This document shows positions 1-13,600 of a stretch of 64,000 bases of DNA, piece after piece. The translations under genes and the position numbers were made by a program. The notes beneath the pieces were generated by a model, which was given only the letters and a program-made list of their open reading frames with translations, had not been told where the DNA came from and did no database searches. This DNA is from Onchocerca lupi (Eukaryota > Nematoda > Chromadorea > Rhabditida > Onchocercidae). Each line of letters begins with the position of its first letter. Position 1 is the stretch's first letter. The stretch covers positions 176,835 to 240,834 of the forward strand of contig JAOVVO010000039.1 in assembly GCA_028564675.1 (NCBI GenBank), in the 5' to 3' direction.

Positions 1-208
1 GTAGCATTTCCAATATCGTTGATGTCATCTCGGCTCGTGGCATTAAGAAATTGTCGATTTTTATGATTTCGAGGAAAGAATTCCTCTTGTTTGTTTGCAT
101 TTTGTTGATTGGACTCAGCTAGGTCAACAAAGACCTTTGTTAAGTTTATACAAAAAGTTAAAAATACACCAAAAAAATAAAAAAAAAAACTAAAAAAAAC
201 CATAAGAA

Positions 209-376
209 TCATAATAAAAGCCGTTCAGCTTTTGATCCTTTTGGAGTAAAGTTTATACTTTCTTTTTTGATCGTCCTCTTCCTTCGCTCCTTCATTGCTG
301 ATGCTCCTGATGAATTGTCGTTAGTGCTGTTGAACTTGGTCGCTGCTGTCGAATTGTTTTTGGAGCCGTGTTGTAA
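209..376 (-). CDS. Weak candidate terminal exon, low-complexity basic tail
   Basis: On the minus strand a 56-codon open stretch runs from a TTTAG acceptor just above 376 to a TGA at 211-209. The first half is rich in Asn, Ser and Thr; the second half is basic, with a run like KERRKRTIKKE. This composition differs from the surrounding AT-rich spacer translations. No upstream minus-strand exon was found to join it, and no family is recognised. It may be chance. Listed only because the acceptor and stop bracket it neatly. Confidence 0.2.
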   Translation of the reverse strand, partial: LQHGSKNNSTAATKFNSTNDNSSGASAMKERRKRTIKKESINFTPKGSKAERLLL

Positions 377-1985
377 CTAAACTTGAACTTGAACTGGAAC
401 TTTTGCTGCCATCTAATTGCTCCCTTTTAAATCTTTCGAAGCTCTTATTTGAACTTCAATGTATCGTCTCATGATTGCTTAACTTTACTTGTTTGCCTGT
501 GTATCGGGTGTTATTGACAGTAAGTATGTTCATCCTTTCAGCTTGTTAACCCCTTTCGTGCTATTTGACTTTAACATCTCTTGTTTTTCATAACTGCATC
601 CTTTGACTTTGCCAACATCAACCAACCATATTTTTTTATCCCTATATACAACCAAGTACATCTTTTTTTCCTGTATACAAATAATTGTATCTTTCGGATT
701 TCACCCACATAATTACGTTTTCGGTTGTAGATTCTGTGTCGATTATTTTTCTCAAATGTTGATCTCTCTTCCATCCTTTGCATTACACACACAGATATAA
801 TACTCTAGAAGCATTACTGATGATGTCCATTACTTCATCGAGTCCATTTAATTTCTCCTCGAATATTTTTCCTCACACTTCATACTCTACATACTGTCTT
901 CATTTGAAAGATGCTGATCAGGTAAGTGGATTCATTTCTCTAATTTCGTCAAGAACTAATCTTTCCTCTTTGCTGATTCGCGCTTCTTGTAATGCTTTTT
1001 GATGTGTCGGATTCCCGGCTTATGGTACCAAAATTTCTGCTAGGGAAGATCAAATTTAACTAAGAAAAAAAACTGAATTATTGAACGTAATATAAAACAT
1101 AAGAAATTTAACTCTCATGCTAATCATAGATTAGTTAGACATTGCTATTTTCAGATACGGTCTCAAATTCTCTCATTGAAATATTAATGTTTCTCGTCGC
1201 ATTGAATAATTGATCCAGCTGGTTTTCATTAATATTCTTATATGCTAGCAACAGTAACATCAGTCACAACTATTCCTTGTACCGTTTTTCCTTTTTCAGC
1301 TTTCAGCTTCGTTGTTCCAACTAACTTTTGTTCTCTCAATTTAACGAGTTGTTTATCGTTTGTGCAGAGATCTGTCCATTATGGTTACATTTCTTTCATC
1401 AGCCATTTCTCTCTATCATGAGAGACTTTGTTAACAATATCATTGTTTATGCAATTGTTTCTCTTGAAAATTCTGCTAGATGGCTGCTTTCTATCCTTCA
1501 GTGAATTATTTATAGTGTTGCACAGAGACATGAGTAATTCGATCATAGCATATGAGAAATGAGATCATTCCATTTCAGATTTCGTTAAGCTAGACAAATC
1601 TCGCTGCTTAGAATGACTGAAATGCAAATAATATATGTAGGAATAGTTGAATAATGTAAGCACGTGGGGAAATATTAGCAGTAAGTTGGATCGGACCGCA
1701 GTTCAACCAGTATTTGAGATCATGTATTCTTTTGTTGAGCATAATTCAAGGAGTTATCTATATTTTTCGATAATGGTTGTAACACGCTGATTCCTTCAGT
1801 GTAGTGCGTTGGATTTGGATGGTATAAAAAAGTATGGTTGATACATTTCATCATAGAATGGACTTAGTCATGCGTTTGTGTTTGAAGCTTACATATGCTT
1901 CATCGACACACTCAATAAAACTTGCGCATTTCATTGTATATACATTATATTTGTTGCCCTTGCAGGAAAATTATTGAAGTATTGG
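377..1985. other. Spacer upstream of the zinc-finger gene
   Basis: AT-rich sequence with no gene I can support. A plus-strand open stretch ending at about 919 is followed by a strong donor-like CAG/gtaagt, but its phase does not join the next good exon. A likely trans- or cis-splice acceptor (TTGCAG) ends at 1965, 20 bases before the first ATG of the zinc-finger gene. Confidence 0.5.
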
Positions 1986-4900
1986 ATGAATTGTCCGGTA
2001 AGTTATTCACGGAATATTTCTTATTTTATTCACTGCTTTATAGATTCTACCTAATTCTCGTATTATTTCATTCCTAGTGTATTTTAATATGTATTGTGTT
2101 TCAATTTCCATTCCATTACCCATTTTATTCTTCCCTAATTTCCTCTCTTACTCTTTTCATTTTTCTAATTCGATTCAAGCATCTATATTATTATAAGAAA
2201 AGCAAGCAGTATCATATTGAAATGTCGTGGAACACATATCATATATTTTCAGGAACTCTGGTGTCTTGCATCTGTTGATGGTGCGGAATGCAAGGAAACA
2301 TTCGATACTTACGATGATTTCGAGGAACATTTTTGTCGGAAGCATCTTGATCTGGCACTATTTGCTTGTGATGCTAAGGGATGCACAGCTCAATTTGGAA
2401 CTGTACTACAAATTTTTCGGCATCTAGCAGTCTGCAAGCGTCAAGGCAAAAAGGTTAATCCGAAGAGAAATACATTTGTAGTATTATTTTTCTTTCTTTA
2501 TAAAGTGGCGAAGTAATAAAACCTTTTTTTCATGGAATTTTTTTTGAAAATTTTTTGTTTTTTCCATATACTACCGAACGATTTCTGTTTATTTTATTTC
2601 TTCTTATTATGTTAATATTCAAATTCCGTAGAAGTTATCTTTTTTTTTCCTTCATTTGACTTCTTAAATTTACAATTTGTGTTTCTTAATTTCACAATTT
2701 AATGAATACTGTTGAGTAGTGAGTTTTCAGATAAAGCTGTTGCAATATTCGGACGATACTTTGGAAAGTTTGGCAGCATTAGATCGAGCGAAATTGTTAG
2801 CAGTGCAGTGCTGTGTTAAAAGAGGTAATAGAATTTGAAAAATATCGTTAGAAGGAACAAATCACAATATTAATGTTTTTTTTTTCTTTTTAATTAGAAA
2901 AGAATTGAAGAGATTTTGGCTGCAAGAAATAATTTTTCTACAATTCTTTCTACTATTCTCATCATTTCAGCAAAACGAGCACTTGAATTAACTGAAATGA
3001 ATGATGATGTCACAACTGACCAAGATGGAGAATTAAATGTTCAGTGCTCACTCGGTGATTTCTTAAAAATATTTCCAGCGTATCTTTTGAAATGTGAACG
3101 TAAGAAGGATGTTTCTATTTTACATTTAGCTTTTTTAATTTCATGAACCGAAAGCTAGGTATTTAAATTTAAAAACTCTATCACTAATTTGATGTTATCA
3201 AATTTGGTAGGCTTTCAAGTTATCTAATCTCCCCTTTAAGTCGAATCGCAGCGCTGTTTTTTGTGCATCTTGGTTATTGAAAAAAATTAGATTTACTTCT
3301 TGATAAAAAAAATGGTTTTTGCTTTACTGATTATTAATATCCGTATATTAATTCAAGGTCAGTCGGATTTCATAATTTTTTCCACTCAGTCTAAAAAAAT
3401 CACCAAGTTGACACTTGAATTCAAAATTGTGATGACTCAAATTAAAATACAGTAGTGAAACAAAAGATTTTCTCATTATCATTTTCTTCTGTTCGTTGCA
3501 GATGAAATGGGCTTCCGCAGTTCTTCGGATGATGACCAACTTCACGTGCCAATAATAGAACCTCTTGGAATTCGTCAAGTAAAAAGTAAGCTTTTAATGT
3601 AATAAGATTATATATATTATGGTTTAATTTTTATAATTTGTGAAATATATGTAGATTAAGTTCTAAATAACGTAAAAAAGATGAAGGTAATCTCTGATGT
3701 GATTTTTTTTTTTTTTTTGCTTCGAATTGTTGTTTAACCATTAATGCTTCTTTTTGTTTGCTTTAATATTATTCATTAAAAAACTGATGTTATGATGGAA
3801 TCATTTCTTATAAGCTGATTGAAATTTATTACAGATGTTGAATCTGGGTCATGTGTCTCAAGAAGCGATCGTACTGTTACAGCAGCAAGACAAGCCGCAT
3901 GGAGGCTGAAAGAACAAATGCTTTTGGAAGAGAGGATGAAGAAGAATGTAGTGAAAATCTTCCATAATTAATAGCTAAGCACTATTAAGATGAAAAAAAA
4001 GTTTTTTGGAGCAAAGTGATATTTGCCTTTCTCCGAATATTGGCCAAAACATTGCAGAAATATGAAAAAAGTTCAACCCTTTTTTAATATTCTTGCTTCA
4101 GCTCTTGCATTTTGAATTAAGATTGTATTGAGGAGTGTGCTGTTTAAGCCAAAGTTAAAATACCACTGATGCAGTCGGAAAGTTTTCAAACCATATTCAC
4201 CATTACGAATTTCAGAAACCACTCGAAAAACCTAGTAGAGATGCGCAGACGAAACAAAAGAAATTGCCCGTAAAAATAACTGACAAAACTCGCATTTCAG
4301 CTCTCATTAACGATGATCCAAAAAAAGTGGTAAATAAAAGATGTGGAACTTATGTATCACATTTTTTCTTGTAAATCGTATAAATATTCTTACGTTAATC
4401 CAAAACTATTTTTATAGTTCGGTGATAATTCTTCAGTGAGATATAGTTTCGCTATTCATATTAGGTTTTTCGTTTTATTGGAGTCTTTTACTTATTTTTA
4501 TTTCCATTTTGGGTGATTTCAGAAAAGTGCATTAAGCCATCTCCAAACAATGAAATCGGATCTATCTCCAGATTATGCTTTAGGTAATATTTTCATTCTT
4601 TTCATGAAAAAATTCTGCTGAGAGGCAGTTTGATCTGATTCTTTGAAATATCATGTGAATGCTTTTTCTTTTTTTTTTTCTCAATAAAGAAGAAAATGAA
4701 TTACACTGAAAGATTTTATTAGCATCACAATTAAGTATTCAGTATATAATAATCATCAGCAGCATCAAAAGTGCCATTTATCCATTATAGTAGTTTTGCC
4801 TGTGGTGGTCTTTAGATTTCCCAGAAGAGAATCACTGTATTGTCCTTCAAAGCTGTCTGTCTTGCTTAATCTTTTCGGCTTACGATAGTTATTATGTTTT

Positions 4901-6767
4901 TTCTTTTTTACTGTAAATTTTATTATTATGGAGTTCTTATCGCTACGTGATCGACAAATACAATTTTCAATGGTATTTGAACTATGAAAAATTATGCCAT
5001 TTAAAATAAGGCAAGTTTTTTTTATTAAAAACAATTGCAAAGAAACTACTTTTTTCTTTTTCAGCAAATGTGAACGAAACGAACAGACTCGGTGAAAACA
5101 TTATCAGAAAGCAGTCACATAAAATCGTCAATATAATTGATATGTCAGGTTTGCGTTTCATTAACTCTTCTTGTTAAAATGCAGTCGTAATGCTTCAAAC
5201 CATTTATTTTTTATGATTTGAACGATCAGATTTTTATCCTAAATTTAGCAAATTTCAAATCATTTTCAATCTATATTTATATCAGAATTCTAAGAATTTA
5301 TGATTTTGTAGGGACAGTGAACTCAGATATGCCTTTCGAATCTACAAAACATATCGTTTCTGCCGAAAGCAAACCAAAATCACTGTTGGGTAAAACTCAA
5401 GACCCAGTAATTTTTCATTTGACCATTGCTTAATTTAACACAACTCTGAATAGAGCAAGGTGTCGTGAATGAACTTGAATAAGATTTATAGTGAAACCTG
5501 GCTATTACATAATTTTATGTTCACCAAACTATCATTATCATATGAAATATTCTCCACTTTCTTTTGTAATTTCAAATAGCTGTATTATTAAATCGTTATC
5601 ACAATTTTACATATACTATGATGAGATGGTTTCAAATCGCTTAGTATTACTATTAAAGTATTTTGAAATTTCTCTTTTATAGTGTATAATCTTTATTAAA
5701 CAAGAGAAATTTATTATCTTCGTCTTCCGAAGTGAATAACTTTAGATATTTCAGAAACAACCAAAAATCTTCGAAAGTAGTCTTCCAGCTAATCCTAATC
5801 ATCCTCCAAAAATTTATGGTATACAATTCACTTTTTTCGCTTGTAGTTCAAACGATATGTATGTACTGAAAAATTGTTATTAACTTTGTTGTAAAGCATA
5901 AAGAAAAATACTTCTATCAGAAATTGACTTCCTTGATATGTTTTGTGCTTCATGCAAATTAGATGTTCAACAATATTGAAAAGATTCAATTTTATGTTGT
6001 GTCCAACGAATCTTATATTCTTTCGAACATTTTACAGGTGCATTACATCCACAGATATCATCTGGTGCTATCGATACTCGACCTCCAGACTATTCGGAGT
6101 TTGTAAGAAATCCCGTGATAAATCCTACGCTTCGTGAAATACCTCTTTCTCGGTTTCCTATTCCACCATTACAGATTCCATCTGTTCGATCATCGAATGA
6201 TTGTCGAAATACTTCTGAAATTAATTGCCCACTCTCGAGTACCATTCTAGCATCGCAATCATCGATGTTACCTAGTTCTCAAGTCGATGTGCAGCAGAAT
6301 CGTAATATCGAGCGTCATGGGATCTTGCGAACGGCAAGAATTAAAAACATATTTCAGGGTGTAAATAATAATTGTACTGAGGTGCACTATATTATTTACG
6401 ACAATATTTCCGTAATTTTGGCTTTATATTTTACTGTTGACTTTTTTTTATGTAAGAAAAGTTCTTATTATGTATTCTTTTGCATACTTTCAGGAATTTC
6501 TTCAAAAAAGACATGGATTTCAAAATGTGGTAGGAACTGTGGAAGAGGCTGGTCAAATGGATTTCAATGTCTTAAACTTGTGAGTCATTTACTTGTTTGG
6601 AAAAAGAAAATATTGCAGAACATCATTAAAATACTATTTTCCAGGTTTTCACGAATGCAAGAATGCAAGACGCTTGAGCATCTGAAAGTAAGCACGACGG
6701 AGGCAAAGGAACTTGAGCGGCCAGGAGGTATATGCTATGTTTTAATTGATAGTTTAATCATGCTTTG

Positions 6768-6801
<34 letters not shown>

Positions 6802-6982
6802 AAATTTTAACATTGTAAATTAACGAATACTTAATCTTGCATGCATAGACAATGTAGATTAAAAATTAAAAATGGGATAGTGGAAGAGGTCTGTAAGGAA
6901 TGGATTGGAATTCAAATATGTTTCGATGAATAGAATTACTTATATTTTTCTATCTCTTCGTCCCTTCTTTTTGATTTATCAG

Positions 6983-7013
<31 letters not shown>

Positions 7014-7958
7014 TAGCGTAATCACAGAAAAGCATTCAGAGCAAACTAAATCAATAAAATCGAGTATTAAACTGGAAGAAGAGAAGCCATCAAAAAAATT
7101 CAAAAGCAATACAAATCTCGTCGATTTGTCTTCTGATAAGGACCACGAGAGAGAAGAAGATGACGAGTTTGTTTTTGTTTCTTTTAATAAAGAAAATTGG
7201 CTACACTGAAAGAAGGTTTTATTTTCATCGCAAACAGTTGCAATTTTGGCAGAATTTTTTACAATATTTCAACTAGAAACTAAATTTCTTTGAGTTTTCA
7301 AGTATTTTTTGAGACTTATAAATGCGTAGAACAATGAACAATAACGTCTTTATGATCGATGAAGCTTTCAACAGAAAACTTATCAGTAAAAAAATCAGAC
7401 TGATAAATTAGTCAGTTAAATACACTGAAAGGTATTGTTAATTTAAAAAATTCTGTAAGAACCTCAAATATTTGTGAAATTATATCATCTTTTCTTATGC
7501 TTGGGTCCTTTGTTATTTCCTTTATTCATTCTTGTCTTGATATTTATGCATTTTTTCATCAAGTATGAATTTTTATAGGTATCGTGAGACCACTCCGATT
7601 CTTCTAAATATTTTTTCGGATAAAGAAACAACACCTGTATTGTTTGATCCGCGAATAATGCCAAAGTCACTCATTCCAGTAAGGAATTTATTGATCTTCC
7701 AAATTTGAAATTTAGTCTTGTTAGTTAAGGATTTAAAAATTGATATGATTTTGTTGCGTCTATGCTCTGTACATACCAATTGTTCGTCCGTAGTTAGAAT
7801 TCATTTCTTACTGATGTATTCTATTATTGTTCACATAGGATGAATCAAGAAATGATCGACCGAATATAGAGGGCGAGGTTATTCAGGAAAAAAAAGTGGG
7901 AATATGCAGAGATTCTAATGGTTATCATGGCTCATCAGGAAATGAAAAAAAACGGTGA
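1986..7958 (+). CDS. C2H2/C2HC zinc-finger protein, 17 exons, unrecognised family
   Basis: Exons: 1986-1997, 2253-2453, 2731-2824, 2971-3099, 3502-3585, 3835-3947, 4216-4329, 4523-4583, 5065-5148, 5312-5406, 5755-5818, 6038-6360, 6494-6579, 6645-6727, 7028-7166, 7579-7678, 7839-7958. They total 1902 nt and close in frame (633 aa, TGA stop). The start is the first ATG after a TTGCAG acceptor at 1965, which could be a spliced-leader site; an upstream coding exon is also possible because that frame stays open to the acceptor. Residues 1-71 hold two zinc-finger-like units: one with spacing C-x8-C-x12-H-x4-H (unusually wide first gap) and one C-x4-C-x12-H-x3-C (FACDAKGC...HLAVC). The rest is polar and low in recognisable domains, with a Lys/Glu-rich stretch in the exon at 3835 and an acidic, Lys-rich tail. 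A nuclear nucleic-acid-binding role is inferred from the fingers only. Weakest junctions are the donors at 5407 and 7167. Confidence 0.72.
6769..6800. repeat. Poly-T tract
   Basis: A 32-base run of T inside an intron of the zinc-finger gene, just downstream of the donor at 6728. It is long enough to be length-unstable. Confidence 0.95.
6987..7014. repeat. (TA)n microsatellite
   Basis: About 14 TA units in the same intron, ending a dozen bases upstream of the acceptor used at 7027. No function is evident. Confidence 0.95.
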
Positions 7959-10577
7959 TACTTATTCTGCAGAACATATATTAAACATTACTTTAATATC
8001 CCAAGACTTTTTGCTGTTTTTACACTTTTTCTTTAATTAATAGTAAATGTCAGTAAGCTGTGATATTTTTTACAACTATTTTCCAAACTAATCATAAATT
8101 AAAAAATCCAAGTGAAATTGAGTTCAAAGAATTCATTCAATTTAAGAATCTATTCAAATGCAGTAAGTATGGTACTCTTTAGAGCACCCTTATATTACTG
8201 ACTACACAAACTGAGATTAATTGTAGGCTGCAATGAACAATTATTTAGAAAAGATCAAATTAGTATTCGAAAGATTCAATATATCATCTTCAAAAAGCAT
8301 CACTGACGCTGACATTATCGATTACCATTAGGAAAATCTTATATCGAGATGAAGTAGTCACTATCGGCACGATAGGCCTTTTTCTTCAGTGGTTTCTTTT
8401 ATCTCTAAATTTTTAAGAACCATTTTGTTGAGTCGAAGATTGAAATTATAAACAATCTCATTTCTTGGTTAATCTTATTATTCGAGTTGCAAGAAATGAT
8501 TGCAAACTATTGTATGGACCTTTTAGCTTCCCATAGTTAATAAAATTTTTTCTTCTGTTTGCCTTCTTGATCATATCCCTTTCTGATCATAGATTTTTTT
8601 TGATTTTTCTGGTTTTTGAAGCAGTGAACATCTAAAATTTTTGAATATGCTGGTTAGATTATCTGATGCTGCGTTTCTTGAAAACAAGAAACTATTGCAA
8701 TGGTTTTTCCAATTTTTTTCGAATTTGCTCTTGAGGGAGCTAAGGTTATACTTAATCATAGTTATAATTAGGAGCTACATTAGTGGCTTTTCTTGCAAGT
8801 TCACCCGTAATGTTTTGAATTGTTTTCTATAGTGAGTAAGGAGGGATGATGTAATCCATAATTTTGATTGTCTTTTATTTTTCGGAGCATTTTAAGGGAA
8901 AGCCTATCAAGTGCTGTTTTTAATTTCTTCAGCAAGTTATTACAATAATTTCAAAATATGGAGAAAAATATGTTCGGTCATTTTGGAATAACTTGAGATG
9001 TTGGTTGAGAGAGGGAAGAGAGAGAAATTAATTTGGGTATGAGTAGATTTGGCAGAATGTCAGATGGTGCTTGAAGTGCATACAAATAACTTTGTATTTG
9101 TAATTATTGTGTGTTTTGTTTAATGTGAATTAAATTTGCTCATTTTTATCATATTTGCGGATAAGGAGGAAAAGATTGATGATGATATATTTTGATCTTA
9201 TGAATTGGGCGAAATATAAGCAATTTTTTTATCATGATAGGAGCCACTTGTTTCCATTATGAAGTCAGTCAAGTTGGAATGTCGGGAATTTTGTTTTGTG
9301 GCTTCATTAACTGGTAATTTAAACTTGGTAATTTTGACCATGAACACGTTAACATTCGAGGAAGAAGCGGAAAGGCATCGTGACGGAATTTTTGATCCGC
9401 CAAATGCTCAACTTATTCTGCACTTGTTTGCTCTTCCAAATCACGAAGGATGATTCATAACCCGCAGTACTGCTGCTTCTGGTATGATAAGCATAGTTGT
9501 CATGTATAGCTAGCTCTGTGAATATGTTACTTATAAACTCTATTGCTGGCTTGTTTGTGAGGAAAGCAACTCTGACTGGTGTATTGGCAGCATTTTTCCC
9601 TCTTTCCAAGCTATCTTTGGAGTGACAAATTTTGAAATATTTCGAATGAAAAAGATTGATGGTCACTCAACAATACTCGATCTTTTGTTCTCTTTCATAG
9701 TTAATTTGTTAGCCACAAAATCAATATTAAACCAGCCATCTATTATTATGTTGCTTACGTTACTTGTTTAAGTCTTATTAATTATCGAAACCCAATTATT
9801 GCTTATGCATTTACTTAATCGCTATTTATTACCTCGAAGAGGAAGTAATAAAATATATAAAAGCTGCCTGATATGTTCCGGCGAATCCATCTGTAATTCA
9901 GTCCTTTATATTGATATTGAGAACCCATCCGTACATTTATTTTTGGATTTTATCGATCGTTAAATCTGTTACTTTATGATTTCAGAAGGCTTCATTCTAT
10001 AATTTATATGTATGGATAATCTCTGAATGTTTCACTGTTTTTTAAAATTTGTTGATTAATTAATTAAAACTATGGCATTCAAACATCCGATGAATATCAT
10101 TTTTTTTTGTAGTTGAGAGGACTGGAGTATGATAATTTTGAAATCTATTTTCAAGATGAATCACTATTACAGTAGGAATTTGCTTAATACTTGAAAAAAC
10201 ATTTTAGATGAGAGTATAATGAAGCACCGGAAGAGCGAATCAGCATCTGAAAAGTCAACAGCGTGACTGTTTTTGAATATTGAAATGCTGTATAAAAAGT
10301 ATTCAAATTCCTTTATACTAATGTGAGATCGTGTTTCACATCGCAGTTCCTACCGTTCAGTTTCAAGCATTTTCTCTTCATTTTCTGTCATTTAAAATAT
10401 TTTTGTCAAGGCTTTAAAACGAAATTTACGGCAAATTTTTGAACGCAGCATTGGCCATGTAACTCTTCTCTTGTATGGTTCTTCAAATTGTTTGTCCTTA
10501 AGCTGAGTACATCGTAAAAGAAAGTTTTTTTTAAGATTTGTCGATAAGTTTTGTTTTTCCAACTTTCAAATTCATTC
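7959..10577. other. Intergenic spacer after the zinc-finger gene
   Basis: Mostly AT-rich sequence without a supported gene. The exception is 9340-9670, which is visibly less AT-rich and has long open frames on both strands (about 105 codons minus, about 64 codons plus). Neither translation matches a family I know; see findings. Confidence 0.5.
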
Positions 10578-10623
10578 ATGGTATCTTATTTATGTGATGA
10601 CGAAAGCGACAACATAGAGATTG
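10578..10623 (+). CDS. Possible upstream first exon of tir-1 (speculative)
   Basis: An ATG at 10578 opens 15 codons rich in Asp and Glu (MVSYLCDDESDNIEI), ending at a GTGTAA donor in phase 1. This phase would join the exon at 14354, which needs one preceding base. The intron would be 3.7 kb. Nothing but phase and composition supports the link, so other first exons for the long isoform are equally possible. Confidence 0.22.
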
Positions 10624-13600
10624 GTGTAATATTAGGCAGTCGGAACCATTGAAAGCCAAGTGAAGCGATGAACTGATATTGTGGTACCACATAGATCGTT
10701 CCTTACATTCAGTCACTAAAAGATACACACATATGGCAATGAGCCATCAAAAAATTTCGAAGTTTTGGAAATGAGAAATCTTTTTTCTTTTTTTTTTTTT
10801 GTTTTTCTCATCTTTTCATAGGATAACGATGGAAAATTCGATGTTTCTTCCTTGGTCTCGACTCGAGGCAATAAGTTGCATGGGTTTGCACGGTTTGCAC
10901 ATCCATCCACACATAGCACGCCACTTACACACAGGACATAGATATAAACAGATATATTTAAAAGACTGTTTTATGTGCTCCTTTGCCCAATAATTTAATC
11001 AACAAATTGCACTCTCGACTCGACTCACTCTTCTAGGCCTAACAATGCTCGACGACGTCCATTCCTGAGCTAACAGCCAACCCTTTCCAAGACCAATGTT
11101 ATATTTGCTCGATCCATCCGAATCAATTGCAAATCGTTATCGTTATTATCATCATCGTCGTCATCGTCATCGTCGTCGTCGTCGTCATTGTTATTTCCCT
11201 TATCATACACATACACATACACAATCACATTAAGTAATGCTTTGTTAGATACTACTAAAAACAAAACTCCAGCTTCTAATTGCTTCTGCAGATGCAATGC
11301 CTGAATGCTATTATTGTAGGAAGTCGATGCATATTTGTTAGTTATTATTTAAGTGACTTCACAAGGTTATTTCTAGTCTCTGACCTATCTTTTTAATTAT
11401 ATATTGACCATAGCCATGGCCATGACAGTTTCTTCGCTATGAATCGCAAATATTAATTATTGATTTTTGTGAGAACACTTTTTTTACATTAATTTTTAGC
11501 ACTATTTTTCACTGGTTTGGCTATTTTCCAGAAAAAAGGAGATCCTTGGTATCTAAAGAAAGCGAAAAAAAAAAATCTTTTTTTGACTGAAGTTTTCCAG
11601 AAAAGTAGCCAGAAGAGGAGAAAGAAAAGAAAGAAATAAGCCTTGTTGTCCCTAGTTGCACTCAGTCATGCATGCATGCTCAGTCGATACTTCTAAGATA
11701 TTTGCATGCAGATGCAAGCCTTCATTGCAGCTTTTCAAATCAACCGAGCAAATGCTCTCCTTATCGCACCTTATCGAAATAAGAAAAAGGTCATTTGCTA
11801 CCATTTCGGCAATGCCATTTTCGCAGTAAAACCATCACTTCTCCAAAGGAAACCGAAAGAAATTTAAATTTTCTGTCTTTTTATGTAATTTAATGCATTT
11901 TATTCATTGTATTATTGGTTTTAAAGTTTTAAGTTTTATAATATTAGAAAATGTTCAACAAATATTACATATTACAGGTTACTGATTTGTTACGTTTTTT
12001 GAAGCTTTGAAGATCAATTGAAGTTATTGCAAAAATTTGAGAAATTTTAGAATTTACAGTTAGTCTTAAAATGCCAATAAGTAGGAGAAGATTTCTAGGC
12101 AAAGATGTGAATATAAAAAACTTTCCATCTTTTGCTTTTTTTTTTTTGAATGCACACTAATCATCAGTGTTATGCAAAATTTTCTCAACAAGTTGTTGAA
12201 AGTATCCAATTTGTTAGCAAATGGAATTTTTGACAACATTTTATAATGAGATGAGAAAATATACGGGAAAAAATGGTAGAATTCTTGAAAATGACATAAA
12301 AAACTCAATGATGATTTCATGGCGAATTATAACCTTGAAAGATAATTGATGAAAATATTTTCTGACGTATTCTCATATTGAGCAGTTGAACGTCATTTTT
12401 CGTCATTCAGTAAGTCGCTTCTCAAGGATTTGCTGCCAGTAATCTGAAATAACAGTTATCAGGAAGTTATTATAGAAAAATGGGCCTAGTGAAAGTTAGA
12501 GAAATCAATAGGTTGAGTAGCAGATATGTGTAAAATATCTGATCTTTTTGATACTGATTACGATTCTTTTATCCTGCTTATTTAATTTGCAATAAATTTA
12601 TTGCAAGCTTCAAGAAAGAAAAATAGTTTGTTCACCGTATCTTAGTATATTCTAGATTACTTATATGACATGTGAGCTAACAAGTGAATCACGTGAAAGT
12701 CAGACCTAACAGATCGAACAGCGCTCCAATCAACTGGCAAATAACTTAGCCAGGTGCGATCCGTATATTTCTTCCTTTTTGGGATTTACAAAATGTGGCA
12801 TTTCCTGTAGGAACATTGTTGTATAAAAGAAGAATATAATAGTTCCACCGGCTTTACTTATCAAATTATCACTATCCTTGGTAAGTATTCTGATTATCTA
12901 ATGATATTGTAATAACCTCATTATCATCTATTTTGTGCCATTTTTTAAATAAGATGAGTACCATTTGTTGAATTCATAAGTGAAATTTTAACTATTTCAT
13001 CTCTAATTAATTTAAGTTTCAATTGGTTTCTTTTTTGCTTCAAATATTTATGACTTAAATTTCAACATTTAATTTCTAAAAAAAAATATAAATTTTAAAA
13101 ACTCGCGAAGCAAATGGAATATAAATAAGTAACTATTTATAGTATTACAAGAATGAATGTTTCATCAAAATATTAAAGAGAAGAGGAAAGAAAATGCAGA
13201 TTAGTTAGATTCAAATTTTTAATACCCTTATCTGTTCCTCAGAATTTAAAAAGTTATTTAGACGGCAATTAATTTGTTGAAGTTGGAGATTTGTATATAT
13301 CTGGTTTATATGACTACGTAATTGAATTTTTCCCTTTTATTCGCTCAAACTGTTTATATTGGAATGAGTCAAGATAAGCCCTGAAAAAAAAAAAAAAAAA
13401 ACAGATAAAAATGGACAAGTTCTGGAAATCCCCTAAATTTCTGGAAAAAAATTCAAAATGTTATTGAATGACAGTATTTTTTATTTGTATTATCATATTA
13501 TTTTTCCATTTGGCTTTCTTGTAAAATTGATCCAAAACTTGAGCATTTTTTTCTTTTTTGATCGCTGATAAAGACGATTTGTTGACGATATGTTAATAAG

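Noticed and set aside
780..1002. Plus-strand open frame ending in a strong CAG/gtaagt donor
   Set aside because: It could be a first exon of the zinc-finger gene, but the phase at its donor does not match the exon after 1965, and no intermediate exon was found.
11070..11297. Minus-strand frame with a poly-Asp run
   Set aside because: The run comes from a TCA/TCG simple repeat; flanking residues look random.
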